The position numbers and the translations under genes are program-made. From PALSA-1006 sp036171275 (GTDB taxonomy: Bacteria > Pseudomonadota > Gammaproteobacteria > Burkholderiales > Gallionellaceae): 32,651 bases of DNA. Positions within the stretch are counted from its first letter, which is position 1. Each line of letters opens with the position of its first letter. The notes under the pieces are model-generated. The model searched no databases, was not told the DNA's origin, and saw only the letters and a list, made by a program, of their open reading frames with translations. Location: NCBI GenBank assembly GCA_036171275.1, contig JAVHQT010000081.1, positions 1 through 32,651 on the forward strand, given 5' to 3'. Of this stretch, positions 25,965 through 32,651 are shown one piece after another.

Positions 25965-26193
25965 AGCAGCCTTTCAAGGAGAGAAAATAAAAATGGCGCG
26001 CATTTTATCATGGCAGCCAGCTTACTTTCGAATGGAGGCGACAAAAAAGTTGGTTTAAAAGAAGCGCTGCCCAAATCAACTGTTTGCCATAAGTCAATTA
26101 AATAATAATCATAAGTTATTGATTTATATGGTATTTTTCAGCCATGGCGGTGAATGCCCGTGAGAAAATACTGGGGCGCGGCAATGAAATTAT

Positions 26194-26796
26194 TTATTTC
26201 TCGCCCCACGGTTTCATCAGCGTTTGCGGAATGTTCAAATGGTCGAGCATACGTGCCACGACGAAATCAACCAAATCTTGCACCGTTTGCGGATGATGAT
26301 AAAACCCAGGATTTGGCGGCATGATGACCGCACCGGCTTGCGCCAAGGTGAGCATATTTTGCAAATGAATGCTGGAAAAAGGCATTTCCCGCGGCGCTAG
26401 AATCAAGGTGCGTTTTTCTTTAAGCATCACATCCGCAGCACGGGCGATTAAATCGTCGCTCATGCCGCTGGCGATTTTACCCAGCGTGCCCATCGTGCAA
26501 GGGCAAACCACCATCCCGTCACCCGGATTTGAACCGGAAGCCATGGGCGCAAACCAATCTTGAATGCCGTAAACGTGCAGTTCGCCGCTGCAATTTGCAA
26601 AGCGTTCCGCCAACATTTGCTGGGCATCTTGCGCTCGGCTGGGTAACACAAACCCCATTTCTTGTTTCGCTAAAATTTGCGCTGCTTGCGAATACACCAA
26701 CTGCACACGCTGGCCACTTTGCAGCAACGCTTGCAACAAAGTCATGCCGTAAGGTAATCCGGATGCGCCGGTAAAAGCTAAGGTGATGGTTTTCAT
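26194..26796 (-). CDS. ubiX: Flavin prenyltransferase UbiX
   Basis: UbiX makes prenylated FMN, the cofactor of the decarboxylase UbiD in ubiquinone synthesis. The first strand and FMN loop ITLAFTGASGLPYG, the middle APMASGSNPGDGMVVCPCTM and the signature LGKIASGMSDDLIARAADV are all present. ATG 26796 puts the start directly before the first strand and gives 200 aa, the usual length; the open frame extends to 26886 but that part has no family similarity. No ubiD is in the window. Confidence 0.93.
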   Translation of the reverse strand: MKTITLAFTGASGLPYGMTLLQALLQSGQRVQLVYSQAAQILAKQEMGFVLPSRAQDAQQMLAERFANCSGELHVYGIQDWFAPMASGSNPGDGMVVCPCTMGTLGKIASGMSDDLIARAADVMLKEKRTLILAPREMPFSSIHLQNMLTLAQAGAVIMPPNPGFYHHPQTVQDLVDFVVARMLDHLNIPQTLMKPWGEK

Positions 26797-26964
26797 GCTG
26801 TTTTTTCCGTAAAAGTTCAGGAGGCGCGGATTGATTCCATTCAGAGTGTGCGCTTCGACTAGCCCCAACGTGCCTTGTCGAACCATGACGGCATCAATAT
26901 CATATCAATCAATTAGTTAGTTAAAATCACCCTTCAACGGACTCAGGACACACAGAGAATTTAA

Positions 26965-27492
26965 TCAGTATTGACTTAAGGTTAACTTATCCATCGAACG
27001 ACTGGCGATTAAACCGTTGACGCTACCAAAAATCAGTGCAGCCAGCGCAAAAATGGGAATTAAATAGGCGATTCCTTGATGTGGAATGAGCCAAAAATAG
27101 ACCACTAGCAGCTGTCCAGCAATATGCGCAAACGCGGCAAAAACACTGTGGGTCACTGCGCCAAACCAGCGCTCAGGCAAGTGCCTACTCAGCGCTAAAG
27201 CCAATAAACTACTGGTCGCACCGGCGAAACTTAAAAAAAATCCTGGGGTTAGAAAACTGCCCATGAGCAAGCTGCCAGCCAACACACGCAACACGGAAAC
27301 CCACGCCGCTGCCCGCCAGCCGTAACGCGCTAAAACAATCAACACCACTATATTTGCCAAACCCGGCTTGACGCCTGGCAACGGCGAGGGAATGGCGGCT
27401 TCCAGCACGCTTAACGCCAGCGCCACCGCCGCTAAACGCGCCAGTTGATGGTCTTGGGCGGTGCTGACTAAGTTAATAGTTGAGGCTGTCAT
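26965..27492 (-). CDS. Gx-transporter family membrane protein (heptaprenyl diphosphate synthase component I-like)
   Basis: This 175-aa integral membrane protein has about five hydrophobic segments and the conserved PSPLPGVKPGLANIVVLIVLARYGWR region near residue 37-62 typical of the PF07456 'Gx transporter' family. Despite the older name linking it to prenyl diphosphate synthase, it resembles ECF/S-component-like small-molecule transport proteins. It overlaps the NusG-II gene by 20 bp, and this pair recurs together in many bacteria, so the two likely form one functional unit. The substrate is unknown. Confidence 0.8.
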   Translation of the reverse strand: MTASTINLVSTAQDHQLARLAAVALALSVLEAAIPSPLPGVKPGLANIVVLIVLARYGWRAAAWVSVLRVLAGSLLMGSFLTPGFFLSFAGATSSLLALALSRHLPERWFGAVTHSVFAAFAHIAGQLLVVYFWLIPHQGIAYLIPIFALAALIFGSVNGLIASRSMDKLTLSQY

Positions 27493-27847
27493 ATTTTTTT
27501 CTGCCTCCCAGCAGTTCGACGCTGACTTGATTGGGTAGGCAAATCGCCAGTTCGCCGGTATTTTTTAACCAACCTTGGCGCACACAATACTGGCGCGGAC
27601 TCGGGTCAGCGGCGATACGCACTTGGTGATTTTTAATGCTAATCAAACTATTGCCTAACGCGCCTGGCACTTGAATATCAGCATCACGATTTAGCGGGAC
27701 TTGTTTAAATACTTTGCCGCCACTGCGAATCAGCACTTGGTCTGCCGCAGCACCGCTCCACAGCATTTGCATTAGCCAAAGGCAGCTCAACGCGCCTAGC
27801 AACAGCGTGAAATAGTCGCCGATTTTCAGAGCAGAAAAGACAGACAA
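27473..27847 (-). CDS. NusG domain II-containing membrane-anchored protein
   Basis: This 124-aa protein has an N-terminal membrane anchor (FTLLLGALSCLWLMQMLW, about residues 13-30) and an extracytoplasmic beta-rich domain with the NusG_II pattern: ADIQVPGALGNSLISIKNHQ, then VRIAADPSPRQYCVRQGWL and ELAICLPNQVSVEL. The two cysteines in QYC and AIC are conserved in the family. It overlaps the downstream Gx-transporter gene and follows rapZ by 2 bp, so it is the continuation of the rpoN-hprK-rapZ transcript. Its function is unknown. Confidence 0.8.
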   Translation of the reverse strand: MSVFSALKIGDYFTLLLGALSCLWLMQMLWSGAAADQVLIRSGGKVFKQVPLNRDADIQVPGALGNSLISIKNHQVRIAADPSPRQYCVRQGWLKNTGELAICLPNQVSVELLGGRKKYDSLNY

Positions 27848-27849
27848 AG

Positions 27850-28695
27850 CTAAGCGTGCGGGAGCAATTCGCGATGACGAACCAACACTTGTTGTGCCGA
27901 TTTAAAGTGTGTGGCTAATTTTTCGGTGAGGTACACCGAGCGGTGTTGCCCGCCGGTACAGCCAATCGCCACTGTTAAATAACTGCGATGATCGGCGATG
28001 TAAGCCGGCAGCCAGTTGCCAACAAAAGTTTGAATATCATCGTTCATTTTTTGTACGAGGTCTTGCGCTGCCAAAAATGCCACCACTGGCGCATCTCGTC
28101 CGGTCAGCGGTCGCAACAGTTCGTTGTAATGCGGATTGGGCAGGCAGCGCACGTCAAACACTAAATCGGCATCCAGCGGCACGCCGTTTTTAAAACCAAA
28201 AGATTGAAAAAGTAAGGTTAGGCGTGAATTGTCGATTTTTATAAATTCTTTTACCCATAAACGCAAGGTTTTTGCGCTCATATTGGTTGTGTCAATTTTA
28301 TGCGCTATCTCATTGATTTTATTAAGTAATTTTCTTTCCTTTTCCACGCATTCTGGCAAAGTCAGCTTATCGTCTGCCAGCGGATGGCGACGCCGGGTTT
28401 CGGAATAGCGTTTAACCAACATGTCGGTTTGTGCATCTAAAAACAGCAAGTGAATCTCTACGCCTCGTAACTTAAGCTGGGCAATGTAGCAAGGCAATTG
28501 GTTCATGCTGGCGCCGCTGCGCGCGTCAATGCTGACTGCGCACCGTGTATGTCCCGATTGCTGCAAATTGGCAATCAATGCCGACAATAATTCCACGGGC
28601 AAATTATCGACACAAAAATATTCAGAATCTTCAAGCATTTTCAGGGCGACACTTTTTCCTGAACCCGATAAGCCACTGATTAAAAAGAGTTTCAT
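27850..28695 (-). CDS. rapZ: RNase adapter protein RapZ
   Basis: RapZ has an N-terminal P-loop (GLSGSGKS, residues 8-15) and the family motif YFCVDNLPVELL, followed by a C-terminal RNA-binding domain ending with TVAIGCTGGQHRSVYLTEKL. In E. coli it guides RNase E to the GlmZ small RNA and so controls glucosamine-6-phosphate synthase and cell-envelope precursor supply. The 281-aa length is normal. It overlaps hprK by 4 bp. The usual neighbour npr (HPr) does not follow it here. Confidence 0.94.
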   Translation of the reverse strand: MKLFLISGLSGSGKSVALKMLEDSEYFCVDNLPVELLSALIANLQQSGHTRCAVSIDARSGASMNQLPCYIAQLKLRGVEIHLLFLDAQTDMLVKRYSETRRRHPLADDKLTLPECVEKERKLLNKINEIAHKIDTTNMSAKTLRLWVKEFIKIDNSRLTLLFQSFGFKNGVPLDADLVFDVRCLPNPHYNELLRPLTGRDAPVVAFLAAQDLVQKMNDDIQTFVGNWLPAYIADHRSYLTVAIGCTGGQHRSVYLTEKLATHFKSAQQVLVRHRELLPHA

Positions 28696-29645
28696 TCTTC
28701 TTGTGCCGTCATATGCTGTTGATGTCGGGTTAGAAATTCTTGCATGGTGTCGATGCCGCGATGTTGTAATACAAAATTACGCGCCGCCGCTTCCACTAAA
28801 ACCGCAAGATTACGTCCTGCCAACACGGGAATGTTGACGGTTTTGATGGTAACGCCGAGGATTTCTTGAAAGCTGTCGTTCATCGGCAAGCGATCCATTT
28901 TGGAAATGTCGCCCCCGATGGGTCGGTGCAAATGCACAATTAGTTTCAGGCTTTTTTTACGACGCACCGCCGTTTCACCAAACATGGTACGAATGTTTAA
29001 CACGCCCAGTCCACGCACTTCTAAAAAGTCGCGCAATAAATCGGGGCATCGACCTTCCAACGATTCCGGTGAAACGCGATACAGCTCAGTAATATCGTCG
29101 GCGACCAGACCGTTGCCACGGGTAATCAGCTCCAACGCCAGCTCACTTTTGCCTACGCCACTGTCGCCGGTAATCATCACGCCTACTCCGAGCACATCTA
29201 AAAAAACGCCATGCCGCGCCGTCGATTCCGCCAATTCCTTAATAATATAATGGCGCACCATCCACATTAAATGCACGCTATTTTGCGGCGAACGAAATAG
29301 CGGAATGTTGCTGTGATTGGCAAAAGCAATTAATTCCGGCGGCACTTCTGCCACTCCCGCCAAAATTAAACAGACCGAGCCACCTTGTTCAATTTTACTA
29401 AAAGCCTCGCCCAAGGCAGCGGGATCTAAATTACGTAAATAATCCAGCTCGGTATTGCTAATGACTTGCACCCAGTTGGGGTGAATCATGTTCAAGTGCC
29501 CTATCAAACCTTTGTCAGCAGCGTTCAGCATTTCGCTATCAAGCACATGGTCTGCGCCGGCACTGCCCGCTACCCAGGTTAAATCTAAGCGGGCTTGTTT
29601 GTCCTGAAACAACTTTTCGATATTGACTTTCGCCACAGCAATCAC
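28692..29645 (-). CDS. hprK: HPr kinase/phosphorylase
   Basis: HprK phosphorylates and dephosphorylates HPr on serine, linking PTS phosphorylation to carbon and energy state. It has the P-loop GDSGVGKSELALELITRG near residue 160, followed by VADDITEL, and the HprK signature LEVRGLGVLNIRTMFGE. The start is uncertain: GTG 29645 overlaps the ptsN stop by 4 bp (317 aa) and GTG 29636 gives MAKVNIEKLF (314 aa), both near the family length. An ATG at 29693 would lie deep within ptsN and is less likely. Confidence 0.93.
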   Translation of the reverse strand: MIAVAKVNIEKLFQDKQARLDLTWVAGSAGADHVLDSEMLNAADKGLIGHLNMIHPNWVQVISNTELDYLRNLDPAALGEAFSKIEQGGSVCLILAGVAEVPPELIAFANHSNIPLFRSPQNSVHLMWMVRHYIIKELAESTARHGVFLDVLGVGVMITGDSGVGKSELALELITRGNGLVADDITELYRVSPESLEGRCPDLLRDFLEVRGLGVLNIRTMFGETAVRRKKSLKLIVHLHRPIGGDISKMDRLPMNDSFQEILGVTIKTVNIPVLAGRNLAVLVEAAARNFVLQHRGIDTMQEFLTRHQQHMTAQEE

Positions 29646-30097
29646 GCTTTCCAATCTAAGAAAATCTGATGAACGGAAGCCGAATCTTGGCACGCCATTA
29701 AACTGTCGCGAAAACTGGCATTGCTGAGCATTTGTGCCAACTCGCCCAACAACTGCAAGTGCAAATCGGTAGCGCGTTCTGGCACCAGCAACACCACGAT
29801 TAGATTGACTGGCAAGCCGTCGGGTGAATCAAAGGCAATCGGATGTTCGGTTTTTATAAAGGCGGCAATGGCATCCTTTAGATTTTTAATGCGCCCATGC
29901 GGAATCGCCACACCCTGCCCTAAGCCGGTTGAGCCGAGTTTTTCCCGCGCGAATAAACTTTCAAATATCTGACTGCGCGCCAGTTTTTGTGAGTTTTCAA
30001 ATAGCAGTCCCACCCGTTCAAAGACTCTTTTTTTGCTGGCGGACTCGCTGTCTAGCAAGATATTTTCTATCGGAAGAATTTTACTAATTAAGCTCAT
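29642..30097 (-). CDS. ptsN: Nitrogen PTS enzyme IIA
   Basis: PtsN (EIIA-Ntr) is the terminal phosphate acceptor of the nitrogen-related PTS and regulates potassium transport, sigma-54-linked metabolism and envelope stress. The 151-aa protein has the PTS EIIA type 2 fold, with the phosphorylated His67 in GVAIPHGRIKNL and the later VNLIVVLLVPE and LQLLGELAQML segments. It lies downstream of hpf, separated by a hairpin, and its stop overlaps the hprK start region. Confidence 0.95.
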   Translation of the reverse strand: MSLISKILPIENILLDSESASKKRVFERVGLLFENSQKLARSQIFESLFAREKLGSTGLGQGVAIPHGRIKNLKDAIAAFIKTEHPIAFDSPDGLPVNLIVVLLVPERATDLHLQLLGELAQMLSNASFRDSLMACQDSASVHQIFLDWKA

Positions 30098-30170
30098 TGT
30101 ATAAAATACCTAAGCAAAAAACGTAACATATTGATTTTATTGAGTATTTTAATAAAATCGCACAAAATAT

Positions 30171-30195
30171 AAAGGGCGATCTTGCATCGCCCTTT
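30171..30195 (-). terminator. Stem-loop between hpf and ptsN
   Basis: AAAGGGCGAT pairs perfectly over 10 bp with ATCGCCCTTT around a 5-nt loop, 13 bp after the hpf stop on the minus strand. The following bases are TATATTTTG, a broken T-run, so it is more likely an attenuator or partial terminator than a full stop. It could reduce ptsN-hprK-rapZ levels relative to hpf. Confidence 0.6.
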
Positions 30196-30207
30196 GCAAA
30201 ACTGACC

Positions 30208-30531
30208 TTATTCGGCAGCCACATTTTTACTGGTGTCGTCGTGGCGACGTGCAGCATTTTTCTCTTTATATTTAAGAACTTGGCGATCAAGTGATTCAAT
30301 CAACGCATCAATTGCAGCATACAAATTTTCGTCGATGGTTTCTGCAAAAATAGTTTTGCCTGACAGGTGAACGCTGGCTTCTGCTTTTTGCTCGAGTTTA
30401 TCGACCGACAACACCACGCTGACATCAATAACATTATCAAAATGACGTTTTACTTTGTCGAATTTGCTAATAACGTGTTCACGAATAGCGGGGGTAATTT
30501 CAAGATGACGTCCGGTAAGATTGAGGTTCAT
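30208..30531 (-). CDS. hpf: Ribosome hibernation promoting factor (short form)
   Basis: HPF binds the ribosome decoding centre and helps form inactive 100S dimers in stationary phase. The 107-aa protein begins MNLNLTGRHLEITPAIREHV and contains KFDKVKRHFDN and ETIDENLYAAIDALIESLDRQ, all standard for the short HPF/YfiA family, followed by a charged C-terminal tail. It lies 20 bp downstream of rpoN behind an AGGAG-like site. The rpoN-hpf-ptsN order is conserved in proteobacteria. Confidence 0.95.
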   Translation of the reverse strand: MNLNLTGRHLEITPAIREHVISKFDKVKRHFDNVIDVSVVLSVDKLEQKAEASVHLSGKTIFAETIDENLYAAIDALIESLDRQVLKYKEKNAARRHDDTSKNVAAE

Positions 30532-30551
30532 GGCCTGCTCCTTTATTTAAG

Positions 30552-31964
30552 TTAGAGTGATTTACGAAGATTCACCGGGAGGATATTCAACAATTCCCGG
30601 TATTTTGCCACGGTACGCCGAGCGACTAATACGCCCTGCTGTGCCAGGATTTCAGCTAAACGACTGTCAGTAAGCGGATGGTTAACATCTTCTTCGCTAA
30701 TCAGTTGCTTAATCAGTGCACGGATGGCAGTGGATGAACACGCGCCACCGGCTTCAGTCGCGATACCGCTTCCGAAAAAATATTTTAATTCAACAATTCC
30801 GCGCGGGGTCAGCATATATTTTTGCGTCGTCACTCTTGAAATGGTCGATTCATGTAAGCCGAGTTCATCGGCAATTTCACGCAAAACCAAAGGTCGCATA
30901 CCAATATCGCCATGGGTAAAATACAGATGTTGCCGCGCCACAATCGCCTGCGAAACCCGTAAAATGGTATCAAAACGCTGTTGTAAGTTTTTAATAAACC
31001 AACGTGCTTCCTGCAATTGTCCATTCATTTGCACCGAACTGATTTCATCGCGGCGCTGCAAAATGTTGGCGTAAATTTGGTTGACGCGCAGGCGCGGCAT
31101 CGCCGCTGGGTTCAATCGCGCCTGCCATTGCTCGCCCTGACGCAGCACCAAAACATCGGGCACGACATAGTCCGATGCGCGCTGTTCAAAGGCACTGCCC
31201 GGTTTGGGATGCAGGTGCAAAATCAATTCTTGTGCCGCCCGTAAATGGGCATCATCACACTGAAACGCTTTTTTTAACTTACTAAAATCGCGTCCACCCA
31301 ACCAGTCCAAGTGCGTCTCGGTAATCTGCAGCGCTAACTCACGCCCCACAGTTTGCTCCGGCAAGGCACGCAATTGTAACGAAAGGCATTCGCTTAAATT
31401 TCGCGCACCAATGCCGGGCGCATCTAAATACTGCAATTGCACCAGCGCGGTTTCCAAATCATCTAAACTCACCGCCAACTCGCCCGGTAAAAGTGCCAGA
31501 ATTTCTTCTAAGGATTGCGACAAATAACCGTTTTCATCTAAAGCATCAATCAGCAAACTGACCAGTTTTTTATCCTGTTCATTCAGCGAGCTCATGCTGA
31601 CTTGCCATAATAAATGGTCACGCATACTCGGCCGATCTGCTGCGACTTCAGCATAACCGTCTTCGTCATCATCGGACGTTCCTGCCGCTGTAAAGCTCAG
31701 CTCTGCCCAATCGGCCGGGGTTACGCTGTTGTCGTGGTCGCTTGGCAGCGTGCTGTCGGTGGCACTGCTAGCCGGAGCATCTCCATGTGCATAAGGTTGC
31801 GCGCTGTCGTCTTCTTCACGCTCAAGAAAAGGGTTTTCATCCAACAAACGCGCCGTTTCCTGATTCACTTCCAAGGTTGAAAACTGCAACAATTTGATTG
31901 CCTGTTGCAGTTGCGGCGTCAAGGTTAATTGCTGCGACTGCCTAAGTTGTAAGGCTGCTTTCAT
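30552..31964 (-). CDS. rpoN: RNA polymerase sigma-54 factor
   Basis: RpoN directs RNA polymerase to -24/-12 promoters and depends on AAA+ activators. The 470-aa protein has region I (LRQSQQLTLTPQLQQAIKLL and on), an acidic region II around residues 50-120, and a C-terminal DNA-binding part with the helix-turn-helix (LREIADELGLHESTISRVT) and the RpoN box ARRTVAKYRELL near the end. No -24/-12 site was found by eye in this window. Confidence 0.96.
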   Translation of the reverse strand: MKAALQLRQSQQLTLTPQLQQAIKLLQFSTLEVNQETARLLDENPFLEREEDDSAQPYAHGDAPASSATDSTLPSDHDNSVTPADWAELSFTAAGTSDDDEDGYAEVAADRPSMRDHLLWQVSMSSLNEQDKKLVSLLIDALDENGYLSQSLEEILALLPGELAVSLDDLETALVQLQYLDAPGIGARNLSECLSLQLRALPEQTVGRELALQITETHLDWLGGRDFSKLKKAFQCDDAHLRAAQELILHLHPKPGSAFEQRASDYVVPDVLVLRQGEQWQARLNPAAMPRLRVNQIYANILQRRDEISSVQMNGQLQEARWFIKNLQQRFDTILRVSQAIVARQHLYFTHGDIGMRPLVLREIADELGLHESTISRVTTQKYMLTPRGIVELKYFFGSGIATEAGGACSSTAIRALIKQLISEEDVNHPLTDSRLAEILAQQGVLVARRTVAKYRELLNILPVNLRKSL

Positions 31965-31991
31965 TGGCTGATTGAATAAACGGATGGGCGG

Positions 31992-32651
31992 TTATAGTTT
32001 GAAGTTTTCGCCGAGATAGACTTTTCTGACACCTTCATTATAGATGATTTCTTCTGGCTTGCCTTCCGCCATCACCGATCCGGCATTGATAATATAAGCG
32101 CGATCACAAATTCCCAGAGTCTCTCGCACATTGTGGTCGGTAATTAACACGCCAATTTCGCGTGCTTTCAGAAATTGAATAATTTTTTGAATGTCGATTA
32201 CGGCAATCGGATCGACACCAGCAAAGGGTTCGTCCAACAAAATAAAGCGCGGATCGGTAGCCAAGGCGCGTGCAATTTCAACTCGGCGCCGCTCGCCGCC
32301 CGATAAACTCAAGGCGGCATTATTGCGAATGTGCGAAATGTGCAAATCATTCAACAAGGATTCAAGTCTGGCATTCCTTTCGTCTTGTTCATAATTTTGC
32401 AATTCCAGCACCGCCATAATATTTTGGGCAACAGTGAGGCGACGAAAAATAGACGCTTCCTGCGGCAAATAACCCAACCCAAGTCGGGCACGCCTATGAA
32501 TCGGCAAATGCGTAATATCTTGATTATCAATAAAAATCGTGCCGCCATCCACAGCAACCAAGCCCACAATCATATAAAAACTCGTGGTTTTTCCCGCACC
32601 ATAGGGCCCCAGCAATCCGACAACTTCGCCACTGCGCACCGATAGAGAAAC
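31992..32651 (-). CDS. lptB: LPS export ABC transporter ATPase LptB (partial)
   Basis: LptB powers extraction of lipopolysaccharide from the inner membrane with LptF and LptG. The visible 219 residues lack only the first 20 or so, which lie beyond the right edge. Present are Walker A (GPYGAGKTT), the Q-loop GYLPQEASIF, the signature LSGGERRRVEIARAL, Walker B LLDEPFAGVDP and the switch His in ITDHNVRETL. The C-terminus (KVYLGENFKL) is the LptB-specific end. In Walker A the usual GPNGAGKT Asn is Tyr, which is unusual. It precedes rpoN by 27 bp, as in many proteobacteria. Confidence 0.95.
   Translation of the reverse strand, partial: VSLSVRSGEVVGLLGPYGAGKTTSFYMIVGLVAVDGGTIFIDNQDITHLPIHRRARLGLGYLPQEASIFRRLTVAQNIMAVLELQNYEQDERNARLESLLNDLHISHIRNNAALSLSGGERRRVEIARALATDPRFILLDEPFAGVDPIAVIDIQKIIQFLKAREIGVLITDHNVRETLGICDRAYIINAGSVMAEGKPEEIIYNEGVRKVYLGENFKL

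Noticed and set aside
26797..26886. N-terminal extension of UbiX
   Set aside because: It has no family similarity and the protein fold starts at ATG 26796.

Overview
The window is a piece of a proteobacterial chromosome (Gram-negative: LPS transport gene lptB, peptidoglycan recycling ligase mpl, GT9 heptosyltransferase-like enzyme). The block lptB-rpoN-hpf-ptsN-hprK-rapZ is typical of proteobacteria. An HPr kinase beside ptsN and rapZ points to a betaproteobacterium, or to one of the gammaproteobacteria that keep hprK. I cannot name the species.

Layout: (1) 1-711, accessory/defence remnants on the minus strand: the N-terminus of a restriction-modification-like protein running off the edge, a 36-codon ORF that looks like a broken HD-domain gene, and a ParE-type toxin with its antitoxin. 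(2) 822-5755, envelope and cofactor genes: a GtrA-like flippase and GT9 glycosyltransferase pair, mpl, and the divergent pabB. (3) 5958-15335, a complete type I-E CRISPR-Cas operon in the order cas3 - RhuM/Fic - cse1 - cse2 - cas6e - cas7 - cas5 - cas1 - cas2. (4) 15417-23007, a very long I-E CRISPR array of 99 repeat copies with a 61-bp period, interrupted between two repeats by 1,617 bp of phage-like DNA. (5) 23062-26796, ribD-nrdR, glyA and ubiX. (6) 26965-32651, a Gx-transporter and NusG-II pair, then rapZ, hprK, ptsN, hpf, rpoN and lptB, all on the minus strand.

How it works together: the cas genes overlap or nearly abut, so they should be translated as one coupled unit. It encodes a nuclease-helicase (Cas3), the Cascade subunits, the crRNA-processing Cas6e and the adaptation pair Cas1-Cas2. 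The array lies downstream in the same direction with an 81-bp leader next to cas2. Degenerate repeats lie at the far end, which gives the polarity: newest spacers near cas2, oldest near ribD.

The two most unusual features are both in the CRISPR region. The first is a RhuM-Fic/Doc fusion gene built into the cas operon between cas3 and cse1 with overlapping start and stop codons on both sides. The second is the repeat-flanked 1.6-kb block that carries two gene fragments ending at or near the repeat borders and three small intact ORFs. It looks like a captured piece of phage or plasmid DNA, a 'giant spacer'. Smaller oddities are a perfect 28-bp palindrome in the leader, an exclusively pyrimidine last repeat base, and two spacers that differ mainly by an inverted central hexamer.
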